NCBI GenBank assembly: GCA_019188255.1
Contig: JAETXT010000005.1
Coordinates: 5,580,001-5,644,000, forward strand
Origin: Verticillium longisporum
Taxonomy: Eukaryota > Ascomycota > Sordariomycetes > Glomerellales > Plectosphaerellaceae
Reading direction: 5' to 3'
Length of the DNA stretch: 64,000 nucleotides
The notes under the pieces are model-generated. The model ran no database searches and was not told where the DNA came from. It saw only the letters and a list, made by a program, of their open reading frames with translations. The position numbers were made by a program, and so were the translations under genes. Below are positions 20,438-31,690 of the stretch, piece after piece (position 1 is the first letter of the stretch; every line of letters starts with the position of its first letter).

Positions 20438-22295
20438 ACGTAATCCACAAGCGAGTGGTTCACCCATGCGAGTGGTTCACTTCACCCCGACCCGACAAAC
20501 ATTCCGAGGAAAACCTCAACCCAAACGCCGTAAATCAATTAAAATCACTCCTCCTCGTCTTTTGCAGACGATGAGATAGCTACCTGACAAGTTCTCGCGT
20601 TGTGGCCGGTCTTCCCGCATACGCTACAGCATCGTTTCTTCGGCTGGGACCACGACGCGGGACCCGGGTTCTGCAGCGTTTCCTCTTTTATCTGGATATC
20701 TACTTCCTTCTGAGCAATCTTGTCCTGTCCCTCGCCTACAGCCATGCTTCCTCCTTCCCGGAGACGTAGCTTTTGGCCCTCCGGCGTCGGCTTAGTGTAG
20801 CATTTTCCTCTCGAAGGATCATAACCTCTGACTTCAAAAGAGCGATCTGGTGCATAACACCCCGCGTCCCCTTCGCAAGATAGTCAACAGCATCTAAAAT
20901 TGACGTTGGGGAGCTTCCCTGGTGGCGTGAGATTCGCCCTTTGATGAAGTCAGTCTGGGAACCTGCCTCGAGCAGGTTAGTGGGCGTCTTAGAGACCCAA
21001 GAATCACGCTCCCCGTGGGACGTCCCCGGAGGCGTCGTCGTCCTCAACCTCACATCCAGCTTTGACAGGACTGTTTCCGGGTTATGGGGGACAAGCCCCG
21101 CTCCTCGAAAGCCTCCCTGGATGTTTTTCTGTCATTGCTTGCTGAAATGCAGCCGAAAACGCCGGGAAGAAGTCCTCTTTGCTGATGTGCGTTGTACCCG
21201 CCCTCATCCTATCCTCGATTTGCCGACCGTATGCTTTCTTTAGTGGGCCAAAACACCCAACATCGAGAGGCTGGAGTAGATGTGACGAATGAGGAGGCAT
21301 ACAGAGTGTGATGATGTTGTTCTCCTTGCAGTAGAGTTCGAAGTCGACCGAGTGGTGACTTTCGTGGCCATCCAGGATCAGTAGGCGATAACCGCCCGAA
21401 GTACGGGACTTTGTATGCCTGTCAAAATGCCGAATCCATTCCAGACCAATATCATTCGTCGTCCAGCCGTTTGGAGATGTTGCGATTCTCCAGTCGCGAG
21501 AAATCGCGTCGTCCTGGTACCAGCTCGAGAGGTGGTACTTGCCCGAAACCACGATGAACGGCGGGACGGAGAAACCCAACGCGCCAACGCCCTGGATCAC
21601 CGTAACCCATTCCCGGTTGCCTGGCTGCCTCATCTTCACATTGGACCGTCTTTCCGAACTGGTCACGACCATTCCGTTGGCGATAACGCCCATCTGGAAG
21701 CCGGTCTCGTCAAAGTTGTACATGTCAGCCTCTTGGATGCCGTACTTGGCGATCATGTTATGCACGAGGCGGAACCACGCGTTTATCGCGTCCGGATCTT
21801 CGCATTGGGCCCTCTTGTAGTCGTACTTGCGAAAGAAACGCGTCCGGAGCTCTGGTTGCCGTTTGACGAAGTTTGCGGCCCAGTTCTTCCCGACGCGTGG
21901 CGCGTCACGGTCGGCAAGCAGGCGATTCGCCATATCTCCGACCTCACCCAACCGGGGAGGGTAAGATCGCGCATCTAGGTCAAGGATATATTCGACAATA
22001 GTTTTCTCTTCTAGTACTGTTAATTTGGCAGAATTGGGCGGGCTTTCGCGTCGGGAGGGTTTGCCCTTCTGGCGTCGGAGGAGCGTCGTTAAGGGGACGG
22101 TGTAGATCCTCGCAGCACTCCGGGCGCTTAGGTTCGGGTCATTGTCCATAGCTTGGATAGCAAGGAATAATTGACCTTCTTTTGAAAGAGTCTCCATCGC
22201 GGGCGGAGGTGGAATCTGTAGAATTCAGGTGTAGGTCGTGGGCCCGGGCGAAGTGAACCACTCGCTTGGGTGAACCACTCGCTTGTGGATTACGT
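20438..22295 (-). mobile_element. Fot1/pogo-type DNA transposon, subfamily B, copy 1 (1858 bp)
   Basis: Terminal inverted repeats of about 46 bp beginning ACGTAATCCACAAGCGAGTG, with one internal mismatch between arms (position 30), flanked by TA at 20436-20437 and 22296-22297. The transposase lies on the minus strand. The sequence matches the copy at 53900-55758 apart from one base in an A-run; translated products are otherwise identical. It is unaffected by RIP though it lies in RIP-degraded DNA. Confidence 0.93.
20545..22197 (-). pseudogene. Pogo/Fot1-type DDE transposase, subfamily B, two frame breaks
   Basis: ATG at 22197. The first frame (to 21082) holds the N-terminal DNA-binding region and the DDE domain with Asp163 (YNFDETGF), Asp276 (LLILDGHESHH) and Asp312 (LLQPLDVGCFG). 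Shortly after 'AMTEK' the frame is lost at a run of five A (plus-strand T-run near 21124-21128); comparison with subfamily A implies seven are needed. The middle frame (21053-20736) encodes the coiled coil and loses frame again at a four-A run where five are expected (plus-strand about 20770). The last frame (20745-20545) encodes a zinc knuckle (CSVCGKTGHNARTC) and an acidic end. As it stands no full-length transposase is made without frameshifting. Confidence 0.85.
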
Positions 22296-22360
22296 TACCT
22301 TTTCTAGATAATACTATCCTCAATGCATAGGGCCCGTATACCTTGAATTATATATGCTAT

Positions 22361-22428
22361 TACCCCCCCCGAGGTTTCTCCGGATTAGGGGGGGTGAACT
22401 TGAGTCTCATACCTCTGAGCTGCAACCC
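22361..22428. repeat. Block-edge repeat, left copy (C8...G7 palindromic head)
   Basis: About 67 bp starting TACCCCCCCCGAGGTTTCTC and continuing through a G7 run, 'TGAACTTGAGTCTCATACCT' and CTGAGCTGCAACC. It is repeated in the same orientation at 55982-56048 with one C/T difference. The opposed C8 and G7 runs could form a hairpin. Both copies mark the exact edge where AT-rich repeat DNA changes to GC-rich genic DNA. Confidence 0.75.
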
Positions 22429-23656
22429 GCCGCGCTAGCAGACGACGATGGCGGCATCTGGAATGGTGGTCTCGGGATAGGATGAACACCTAACAGCCAA
22501 ACCCCAAAGAATATGGCTTCCGCGCCTATAAGTCAGGTCATCTCTGGGGCAGATGGCGTCGCATCAATACGTGGGATGGGTTCCGAGGCTCTGGGTCGCT
22601 TCGTCAATTGGGAACGGCAAGGTTCTGGGGCGACGCGGTGCCGACCCATTTCAGCCCCATCGACATTGCCTGATGGTGGTTCCGCTATGGCGCAACATCA
22701 TGGGGTTTCTCATGTGTCATCAGTTTGGTCGTCTTCTGTCGTTTCGATGATCTGTGATCGGAACCTCGACAGACGGCTATGTTGATATCGGCTCGGCGTC
22801 ATTCTTCGGTTGTCGCACGCGGTGTCGGATCTTACGCCGCCCTATGTTGCTCGGAGCGTGTGGCCGTGGTTTTGGCTCGGGTCGTATGAGTCTTGTGTCA
22901 TTCGGCAAGCTCGATCGTGGGCCCTCATCTGTCAGGTCTCTTGTCAGTGAGTTTTCAACACTCCATACTATCCCTGGAATGAACGTCCGGTGTCCGGTTC
23001 AATGCTCCCGTTGGGCTGCAGTTACACCTGGTTGCTTTGGCTGCCTTCGCATGCTTCGCGGCTTGGTGTTGAAACCTACCGTTGGCTCTAGACGGTATGA
23101 GATGCACGAAGGCATTGTGCACCGAAGATGAGAGAGATTGAAAATAGATCTAGGTTCAGTGCCAGGACTTGTGTGGGGGCGACGCGATCCAGCTTCTTCG
23201 GAGTCTTCTTTTCAGGGACGATGGTGAGTAGAGCAAGCAGCCTAAATGATATACGTGCAGATCATATGAAACTCCCTGCCGTGGTCGTTCACTGCATTTT
23301 GGACCGGCTGGGGTTTACTGCAAATGGCGGGTATGGATGATGAAGAAAGGTGACCATCATGTCCGTTCCCTGCAATGATGGAGGTCAGGAGCGATTAGGT
23401 GATAGATCGTTGGCCACACCAAACTGTGACCAAAGCAGGTGCATACGCAGGCGCACTTTCCCCAGCCCATCAAAGTGTAACCCACCGAGCCCATGAGTGT
23501 CTACAAATGCCCTTCAGCTACCTGGCCCACGATAGCTTTGCACCATCATTGAGCCATCCAGTGCAGCCAACATTCGCTACATCATCAGGAAATCAATATC
23601 TCCGAACCATCCTCAAAATCTCCTACGCATCGTGTCCGCACATTATCGTCGACAAC
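22429..23656. other. Genic-composition DNA with no supported gene
   Basis: Several short open frames on the plus strand (for example 22513-22785 and 22754-23131) lack recognisable motifs or introns. It lies just outside the first AT-rich block. Confidence 0.35.
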
Positions 23657-24232
23657 ATGGATCCATCACCACGTAGCACCGGCTCATATTACATCGGCAC
23701 ACTGGCCTTCATCAAGGCATACGCCGAAGCCAACTTCGAGCCCCCGACCTGGACCGCCCAAATGGAGCACACCCGCGAGTAGGTCATTGCGGTCAACGCG
23801 GCTCGCGCATCAAATGCGACAGAATGCCCGACAGCACCAAACAGCCCTGAACAATCAGAGGCGGCAGACGACGACGCAGGCCATCTGAACGTCGACGTAC
23901 CTAGTATCAGAAGTCCACTACGAATCACCGCGAGTTCAACTGCTTATCGATACTGGCGCATGCGCACGGCAGGGCCACCAGCGTATCCGCGGCCAGGTTT
24001 CTTCATGGCTCGAAGGCCGCCGTTCCATGCATGGCTTAATCATAGAGCGCCCACCTCCTACGAAAGGACAAAGCTGTCAGAGAGGCCCAGGGAGAACATG
24101 AAATTGAGTGACAGCGGGAAGACGCCCAGGGCACTACACGTCGAGGCGCCGCCGGATTGTCCCGCAGATGAAGAAGATCCTGAGAACGAGGGTCAAGCCG
24201 CCCATGCGAAGAGTCCATCGCCTGAAATTTGA
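23657..24232 (+). pseudogene. Possible small gene interrupted by one in-frame TAG
   Basis: From ATG 23657 a frame of 192 codons runs to TGA at 24232 with a single TAG at 23780-23782. The sequence before (QMEHTRE) and after (VIAVNAARASNATE) the stop reads as ordinary protein with the same composition; a one-base C-to-T change of a Gln codon would explain the stop and fits RIP leakage from the block ending 1.3 kb upstream. No family recognised; the C-terminal part is Pro/Arg-rich then acidic. No usable intron removes the stop: the GT at 23779 with the AG at 23822 would give 44 nt and a new stop. A chance frame remains possible. Confidence 0.3.
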
Positions 24233-24826
24233 GTCGGGACAAGACAAGGCGGATGTCGGCGAGATATGGCGGCCATGGTGCCCCGTTGGTTGACAAGCGC
24301 TCTTGCATTTAGTTCTTAGCTTTACTGATAAATTCCAGCGCCAGTATTGTTGAATACAGTCCTCGAGTTGCGTGTGATTTAAGTGATGGATGGCAGTGCT
24401 TTGTGGCTAATATGACGTCAGACACTCCCCTACAGCGCAAGGTTTCAGCGCTTACTTGATGCATGTACAGCGGATACCCCGCTGGAAGGACATCGCTGTA
24501 CTGCGAAAGCAGGACGGGGCTGGAGTGGATCATGCCGCCATCACGTGCTTCCGCAGCCATCGGCGGATTCCGATGCATGTGCACCACGTTGGAGGGGCAT
24601 TTTGGGTGTCGCGCAGCCTAGCGCGGGGCAGTTGGGAAAAAACTTCGATCGAGACGGGCAGGCGGGGTGACATGGTGATCGCGATCCTGGCAGCCTTCTT
24701 CTTTTTCTTCTTCTTCTTTTCCCCTGGTGATTTTCATCCACGTTTTTTCTGCCTCCTTGCTTCAGCCTTTCTCCCCTTCCGCGATACCCTCAACACCTTA
24801 GTTTGTACACCACCAACACCATCAAG
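24233..24826. other. Intergenic and promoter region of the phosphoribosyltransferase gene
   Basis: No gene is seen. The downstream half must hold the promoter and leader of the plus-strand gene starting at 24827. Confidence 0.4.
24694..24725 (+). promoter_or_regulatory. Pyrimidine-rich tract upstream of the phosphoribosyltransferase start
   Basis: An uninterrupted C/T run made of CTT units, about 100 bp before the start codon. CT-rich tracts near transcription start sites are usual in highly expressed genes of filamentous fungi; this one probably marks the start region. Confidence 0.5.
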
Positions 24827-25605
24827 ATGGCCGAAATCGAGAAGATCTACGTCACCTACAACGACGTACGTGTTGCCCCTCACCCTCTCTTGTGCGACAG
24901 TGCTTATGCAGCAACCCGCGTCCTGTTGAACCTCAGAGACGCTTTCGACTCTCACCCCTGAACAGACAGCCCCAGCTTACACGAGAAAAACAGGTCCACA
25001 AGCTCTGCCAGGAGTCGGCCGCCGAGATCCTCGCCAACTTCAAGCCCCATCTCATGATCGCCATTGGCGGCGGCGGCTATGTACCCGCCCGTATCCTGCG
25101 CTCCTTCCTCCGCCAGCCCGGCAGCCCCAACATCCCCATCCAGGCCATCGGCCTCTCCCTCTACGAGTCGCTGTCCGAGACCATGGCCGGCAACGAGACG
25201 CCCGGCGTGCCCGAGGTGCCCGGCACCCGCGTCACGCGCACGCAGTGGCTCGACCTGACGGCCCTCGGCGAGATGGAGAACCTCGTCGGCAAGCGCGTGC
25301 TCATCGTCGACGAGGTCGACGACACGCGCACCACGCTCGAGTACGCCGTCAAGGAGCTCGAGAAGGACGTCGAGGCCGCCCGCCAGCGCCTCGGCACCGA
25401 CGAGAAGACCCAGTTCAGCATCTTCGTCCTCCACAACAAGGACAAGCAGAAGAAGGGCACTCTGCCCGCCGAGATGCTCGACAACGGCCGCTACCTCGCC
25501 GCCCGCACCGTCGGCGACGCCTGGATCAACTACCCCTGGGAGGCCGAGGACATTGACGAGCACGACCGCCAGGCCGCCAGCGCCCTCAGCAAGCAGGCGA
25601 AATAA
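24827..25605 (+). CDS. HPT1: Hypoxanthine/xanthine-guanine phosphoribosyltransferase
   Basis: Exons 24827-24865 and 24994-25605, separated by a 128-bp intron (GTACGT...CAG), encode 216 residues. The N-terminal 'IYVTYND/VHKLCQ' junction matches fungal Hpt1 start regions. Conserved parts are 'FKPHLMIAIGGGGYVPARIL', 'RTQWLD' and the PRPP-binding loop 'VLIVDEVDDTRTTL' at about 115-128 with its paired acids, followed by 'IFVLHNKDKQKKGTLPAEML' and 'YPWE' at the base-binding end. The enzyme transfers phosphoribose from PRPP to hypoxanthine or guanine (some fungal paralogues prefer xanthine) in cytosolic purine salvage. Length fits. The yeast-type motifs favour Hpt1 over Xpt1, but specificity cannot be fixed here. 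All key residues are intact. Confidence 0.93.
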
Positions 25606-25941
25606 GCTTGTGGCTTTGGGAAAACACCGGTCTTAGGAAAGATGGATTCGGAGGGTCGGGCGGAGGCGATACCATTTGGGGCGAGGAGAGTGCCTGTTAT
25701 TCAGTGCGAGGCACGCCCTCTCCTGGCTGAGGTTGGCGGCGGGGCATGCATACGTTGCGTACCCTACCGACTGGCCATGAATACATGACATTCAAGTAAT
25801 TACAAGCGGTAGACGAGCGAGGCCGCCGTACAAGTGCTTTGAAACAAGTGATTTGTTACGCTGCATCGAAAGCACTCCCGTGCGGAAGACCCAAACTACC
25901 GGATTATTACTGATACACCCGCATGACCCCCCCTACAACCC
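25606..25941. other. Convergent 3' region
   Basis: Separates the stop codons of the phosphoribosyltransferase (plus) and the GMC oxidase (minus). It presumably holds both 3' UTRs; no hairpin terminator or gene is recognised. Confidence 0.4.
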
Positions 25942-27967
25942 TCACGCGCTGAGTCCCAGCTCCCTGATGATGATGTCTGCCGCCTTTTCACCGACGACCA
26001 GCGCCGTGTTGTTGGTGTTGGCGCCGACGTTCATGGGCGGGATGCTCAGATCGGCAATCTTGAGCCCCTTGGTTCCCCAGGCATTGAGGTCATGGTCCAC
26101 AACACCGTTCTCCTCCCGCGGCGCCATCTTGGCTGTGGCAATCGAGTGCCACGTCGTCCCGACGTTCTCCCGAATCCACTGCTCGATCGCCTTGTCGTCC
26201 TCGGCCGAGTACTCGATATCCTTGACGTCACTGAGGGCGCTCTCGACCGCCGCGCAGGCGGCAGCAGACCCCTCGGCAAAGGCGGGGTGCCCGGCAGCGA
26301 GCTCGCCGCGGAACATGGCCGTGCGGCGCATAATCTCGCGCTGCTTCTTGTAGGCCCAGAGCTGCTTCTTCAGGTCAATGTCGTGGGCGTCGCTGAGGTA
26401 GCCCGGGTCAAAGTCGAGCGCGTCGGAGACTTCAGGGCCTGTGATGTGCATGTGGCCGCGGGAGTACGGGTACGCCGTGTATGTGCCGACTGTGACGTAG
26501 CCGGCCTCGGGCACGCTCGCAGGATCGCCGAGGAAGCTTGTTCTGCGGTTAGCGAGGGGCACGGCGGAAGTGAAGAATTGTTCGCGAACTCACCACGAAA
26601 CGAGACCCATCAGCATGAGCGGCCTGTCGGGCGCATTCTTGAAGTCCTTGTTCCAGGCGTCCTGGAATTCGGGACCGAGCACCGAGGCGTCGTCGTCCGA
26701 GGGGCGCAGCTTGGACGATATGTCGATCGAGTTCCAGCCAACGCGGGGGTCCTTCTTGTCGATGAGCTCCTGGCGCTTGTCTGGATTGCGCAGCATGCCG
26801 TCGATGGTCTCGTGCTCTTTCAAGCTCGAGAGGTACGGGTACAGAATCAGCTGGTGGTCTTGGTAGTCGCGGCCGACGCCGGGCAGGTCGACTTTGACGT
26901 CCACGCCGGCCTTCTTCAGAATCTCAGGGTCGCCGAGGCCAGACCTTTCGAGAACAGGTGGCGTGCCGCAGGCGCCGCAGGAGACGACGACCAGCTTGCG
27001 CGCCTTGACCTGCTTCTTGGGGTGTTTCGTCGTCTCCAGCACGGCCTGGAAGTCTGGGTTCGGCGTGTACTCGACGCCCACCGCTCGCTTGTCGTCGTCG
27101 AGCAGGACACGGACGACTTTGGATTGGGTGAGAATGTGGAGGTTGGGGTACTTGTCATTGTCCATCTTTTCGTGGAGATAGACGCGGGCAGAATCCTGTC
27201 GCTTGCCCTCGGGGCTGACATAGCGGAGCCATCGCTCGACGCCGTTGTTGGCGTCCAGCGTCTGGAGGTCCTTGATCTCGGGCCAGCCCACCTCGCCCGT
27301 GGCCTTGATGAACTCACTCTCCGAGAACTCGGAGCGGAACGTGCCGCTGGAGATGTGCACGGGGCCGCTGTCACCATGACGGCTCTTGTCGCCCGGGCCA
27401 TGATATGTTTCGAGCTTTCGAAGAGTGTGAGCTGGCTTCCCAGTTTAGCCAGACACAGGATGGGACGTTACCTTCTTGAGGAATGGTAGTATCTCATCAG
27501 CAGACCATCCAGGGCTCTTCCAGGAGTCGAAATCCGAGCGCTGGGCACGCGTGTACATCATAAAGTTGATGGAGGATCCGCCGCCGAGGACACCGCCGGA
27601 AGGAACAATGACCTCGCGTCCGGCACATTGCTCCGATTTGTTGCCCTTGTAGAAAATGGCAGTCTTGCTCGTGGGCAACAGGTGGTCCAGGAAGAAGGCG
27701 GGGTTCTCAATATTGGATACGCCGCGGTTGTCCTGGCCGCCTTCAATCACCAGAATCGACAGTTTCGGGTCAGTTTCAGCCAGGCGTCCTGCCACGACAC
27801 ATGCCGCAGTGCCCCCTGAAGTAAGAATTCAGAGTTAGTATGTGCGACCTCGTCAAAGGCGAACCATTATCAGTGAGGACGACATGGAGAAATGTCCACA
27901 ACGTACCTCCGGCAATGATGACATCGACCTCGTTGATGTCATCGGCAAGCTTCGTGTACACGCCCAT
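25942..27967 (-). CDS. GMC-family FAD-dependent alcohol oxidase
   Basis: Four exons on the minus strand, 27967-27907, 27815-27472, 27414-26594 and 26536-25942, give 606 residues. The first splice restores the FAD-binding motif 'DVIIAGGG' followed by 'TAACVVAGRLAE' and 'ILVIEGG'. The second GMC signature (GGVLGGGSSINFMMYTRAQ) is present, and the C-terminal active-site pair is His in 'TTWHSIATAKM' and Asn in 'PPMNVGANTNN'. The third intron must use AAG at 26537: the nearer CAG would create a stop. The sequence resembles fungal short-chain alcohol (methanol) oxidases, which oxidise primary alcohols to aldehydes with release of H2O2, usually in peroxisomes, but no SKL-like ending is seen (it ends GLSA), so location and substrate are uncertain. 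Aryl-alcohol oxidase is an alternative. Confidence 0.88.
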
Positions 27968-29995
27968 TGTGAGAAGATATGAGTGACAGGCTTCAAGACA
28001 GCAACCGACTTTGCTTCAGACATGAGCCTGGATGAGAAAGAAAGAGAAGAGGGAGACCCGTTGGAGATGGCTGTGGAACTGTTCCGGTTTAAAGCTGGCG
28101 AGTCTCAACGTATGCTATACCTTGTCCTCCTTTTCCCCTCCCCGCGTTGCCTATTACGAAACTAGAGGGGACCATGTGCAACGATCCCCACGCTCTGGAA
28201 CCGGCTCCTGGCCGTCAAAGGGTCATCGCTTCGGCGATAACATGGCATAGTTGGGACGAGAACTGCCCCTCCCATCCGCGGGGGTTCAATAGTGTCCTGC
28301 TTATCCCCGACTTCACCGCAATCTGGGGTAGGGGGAGGCGTCTCGTTTCGAGATCCAGGGCTTCGACGTTGCCTCCTCTCTGTTGCTATTGGGGGGCCCC
28401 CAGCGACGCTAATACGGTTCATGACTTTGAGCTAGGCCGCCTCTGTCAAGGATATGCGGGGTTGGTGCACCCGGGGCGGTCGCTTTCCGCAGCAGGTCTG
28501 GCCATCAGCGTGCTTCTTATTTGCTGCCTAGGGGTTTCGAGAAGGAGGCGTCGAAGGGGAGACGTATCGCATGGTTCTAATCGAGTCCAAGAAGCCAATG
28601 TGAGGGCTCTCCATTGGTCTGTCCATGGTTCCCCTCGTCCGCTCAACCGTCTTTCGTACGAGTGAATCGTGCACGAAGTCCATAGCTCATGAGTCGCTGT
28701 AGCCTGAGTCAGTGGACCCTGCAATCCGTAAACGCCGATGCTGACGACCACATTGGACTGTGTAGGAGATTCTATGCGTATGAAGCCGTCACAACCCGGA
28801 TCGTTGCGGCACACTTGTACCCTCGGCTGTTCTCAGAAAAGACTTGACACAGCTTGCGCGTATCTTCGAAGCATCGATTGATGTTTGGTGCTGGCCACTG
28901 CCATCCCTTTAGTGCCCAAATCTGGCCTCAGCACATACAATGATCACCGCCTGCCTAAAGAGCTTTGATGTACATCTAGGCAGGGACTAGCTCAGTACAT
29001 GATTAAGGGCGGGTACGTCTGTGAAACATACCTAGGTAACGTACAGACATCTAGATGTACAGTTCGCTATGTCCTTTAATTCAATTAGCGATATATATTT
29101 TCTGCCACTCGGCTGTCGATCATACGAAGTACTGAGGCCAAATTTGGGCACTAAAGGGATGCTGCGCCCTCCCCTATATGACCTCTCCGCTAACCTCCAG
29201 AGCGCGACCTGAGCCATCTTTGGACCCAATGTGCGTATTCCCAACATCACGGGTGCGTGAAGATCTATTTTTGATATGATACCGTTCAAGTGTGAAGTGG
29301 AATCGCTTCATTCCCGGTAGGGGGCAGCTCAGGACTAACTGCGACGAGTGCAGCTTTCTGATGTGTGTCGAAAAGTCATTCCAGAGGCGACACAGCTCAG
29401 ACCGAGGCTTCCTGCTTACCGATGACAACTTGCAAGCAAACACGCCTGATCTCGACGTCCATTCTCTTTGCTGTCACTGGCGAGTCCCGCATCGCCAGTA
29501 GTATCCGAGGCGCGAACGCTTTTCCCTTGCCGCCCTCATCCGCTCCTCGTCATCTGATGCAGTTGTCGCTCGAGCTTTGTGGATGCCAGATGGCGCCAGA
29601 GTGTTCTACTAATCTCCAGGTATGCGGGCGTAAGAGAGTATCAGGCAAAACTTTCAGAATTCCGAAAGCCTCAACCTTAAAACGGGTCAGAAGCAAAGTG
29701 TTTCCCGTATGTGGACGCCAAAGATTGTCTCACAGCAGGGCACGCGATCCATGTGTGGCAAGATAAGTGAAAACGGGCTGCCACAGACATTTGCCTTCTC
29801 CATGTGATGCTGTACACTGATGAGGAAACATCGTGATGCTTGGACGGAGGTGGGTCCCGGATTTGTGCAATGCTCCTGCCAGACAACGCCGGTGGGTGCC
29901 TATTCAAACAGACTGCATCCACAAACCTCTACAACCGCTTCTCCTCTTCATCAAATTCACCATCTTGATCGACCTTCTTCTCTCCTAAGCTCGCC
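27968..29995. other. Two-kilobase intergenic region with a small inverted-repeat element
   Basis: No coding frame is convincing. The only structured part is the 260-bp inverted-repeat unit at 28902-29161, listed separately. The last about 150 bp should be the promoter of the gene at 29996. Confidence 0.4.
28902..29161. mobile_element. MITE-like 260-bp inverted-repeat element
   Basis: Arms of about 33 bp start CATCCCTTTAGTGCCCAAAT and occur at 28902-28934 and, inverted, at 29129-29161, differing by two C/T changes. The four bases CTGC directly precede (28898-28901) and follow (29162-29165) the unit, a candidate target duplication. No coding capacity. Inside, the motif GTACATCTAG also appears in opposite orientations. 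A superfamily is not assigned because 4-bp duplications are ambiguous. Confidence 0.55.
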
Positions 29996-31525
29996 ATGAC
30001 CATCCTCATCCTGGAACCCGACGTCCATGCCCGCGTCCAAGCTTCGATTCAGAAGAGTGCCGCTCAGCACGCCGAGGATGGCCGCCTGCTCTCCCACATC
30101 CACCTTGATGTGGACATGCCGCCACTCGAAAACCCGCAAGAGAACCCTCTTCCCTGCCGCGAGCCTGTCAAGGAGACGACCGAAGTCGGCGCATATTTCT
30201 CCGCGCAGCTTCACGCCTTGTACGAACAGTTGGCCGCCTACAACGCGAGAACCGCCGCCTCGTTGGCAGACGCCAAGCTGGCGCCCATAGACGAGGAAAA
30301 GGGGATTCAAGTCGAAATCACGGTCGGATGCCAATCCTTTACTCGCTTCCCACATTGCCAGCATCTCATCTACCACGCTCGCCGCCTGACACTACACGAT
30401 CCAGAGACACTCCCAGCACTGCCGTTTGTGCGCAAGCTTCGCATTCTACCGGGCAGCGGGCCTCGCCAGGATTTCTATTTCAGCCGTGTCCGACCTGTAT
30501 CGCTCCAGGTACCCCTCGCATGCCTCGCCCATCTCCCGGACGTGGCAGAGATCGACTGCCCATGGTTGTGGGAGCGGCTTCCCTTCCCTGCCGCAGGCCG
30601 GCCCATGCGCCACTTCACACGCGTCTGGGAAGGACCCTGGCGCGATGCGCGTCACGAGTTCGGCGCCGCTATGATGCAGCAGAAAGAGTTTCTGGGTCCG
30701 TCAGTCCCCGCCACCTTAACCAAAGCCAGGCTGTGGTTCTGGCAGCCTGGACTTGCCTGTGACGATGACCAGGCGCTGGCCATGCCGGATCTTGTAGCAC
30801 CAGCCAAGCAGGATCCCCTGTCTGTGGGACTACGCATGCTGGCAGCCCAGCTGCAGGAGCTCGACCTCCGTGCCTTTCTGACCGAACATCTCTTTCCCTC
30901 CCCTGATGCGCCATCGTCGACGCAGTGGTCACACTTGCGACGCCTGACCATCGAGTTTCACCCGCTGCGACCAGATGGCCGCTGGTATTTCGTCGGTCCG
31001 CGCGGCGAAGATCCCCACCCCAAGGGCTTTGTCGTCTCCAAAGCCGACCACTACCCGCCTCTGCAGACGACCACCGAAGACGAGGAGGTGGACGAACAGT
31101 GGAACGAGGATCCCGAGGGCGGCGAAGAGGTCGATTCCTTCCCCGACGTGTTCCGCACCCAGCCGAGCCCCGAAACTATCGAGCCTTTGCTGTCGGCCTT
31201 TGCCTCGGCTGTCAAGAACATGGGCGCCCTCGAGGACGCCGAGCTCTTCGCCTACCTGGCGTGGTGTCCCTCTGACAGCAGGGCCGAAGAGTACGGAGAC
31301 GAGGCGCCGTACGATTCCGAGAACGGCGTGCATAGATGGGGCGTGCGCTACGTTGCTGCGAAGGATGACGACAAGGGAAAAGTTGAAGGCCTCGTCCAGT
31401 GGCAGATGGGCGACTGGAGACCAAGTCAGAGCGTGTTGGACCTGTTTGGAAGCCTCGGGCGACAGGAGTGGCTAGACTTTACGTTTGAGGAACAACGGAA
31501 GATCAAGCCTTACAGTGTTGCTTAG
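29996..31525 (+). CDS. Hypothetical protein, 509 residues (F-box-associated-like in style)
   Basis: A single 509-codon frame from ATG 29996 (context CGCCATGACC). The body has repeated segments of the type 'VRKLRILPG', 'LACLAHLPDVAEIDCPWLWERLP', 'SHLRRLTIEFHP' and 'MGALEDAELFAYLAW', which resemble the irregular leucine-rich segments of fungal F-box-associated proteins; an F-box itself is not seen at the N-terminus. A strongly acidic linker lies at about residues 355-380. No signal peptide. Likely intracellular; function unknown. It converges with the chitinase gene, whose stop is 165 bp away. Confidence 0.62.
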   Translation: MTILILEPDVHARVQASIQKSAAQHAEDGRLLSHIHLDVDMPPLENPQENPLPCREPVKETTEVGAYFSAQLHALYEQLAAYNARTAASLADAKLAPIDEEKGIQVEITVGCQSFTRFPHCQHLIYHARRLTLHDPETLPALPFVRKLRILPGSGPRQDFYFSRVRPVSLQVPLACLAHLPDVAEIDCPWLWERLPFPAAGRPMRHFTRVWEGPWRDARHEFGAAMMQQKEFLGPSVPATLTKARLWFWQPGLACDDDQALAMPDLVAPAKQDPLSVGLRMLAAQLQELDLRAFLTEHLFPSPDAPSSTQWSHLRRLTIEFHPLRPDGRWYFVGPRGEDPHPKGFVVSKADHYPPLQTTTEDEEVDEQWNEDPEGGEEVDSFPDVFRTQPSPETIEPLLSAFASAVKNMGALEDAELFAYLAWCPSDSRAEEYGDEAPYDSENGVHRWGVRYVAAKDDDKGKVEGLVQWQMGDWRPSQSVLDLFGSLGRQEWLDFTFEEQRKIKPYSVA

Positions 31526-31690
31526 AGATGCAGGCGGAGGAGAAAGCAAAGTACAATCATGACGAGATACAAATGGTTGACATTGCATCAAATTTCAGTC
31601 AGCCCATCTTCGAATCTCTTCGCTGTCTTTACCCGACCTCAAGTGTTTTAAAACGTCCTCTCTGTCCAGAGGCATCTCACCAGGAGAAAC

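Noticed and set aside
26092..27489. 465-codon open frame on the plus strand
   Set aside because: It lies antisense to the GMC oxidase exons, which have full family motifs and introns; the frame is a by-product of GC-rich codon use.
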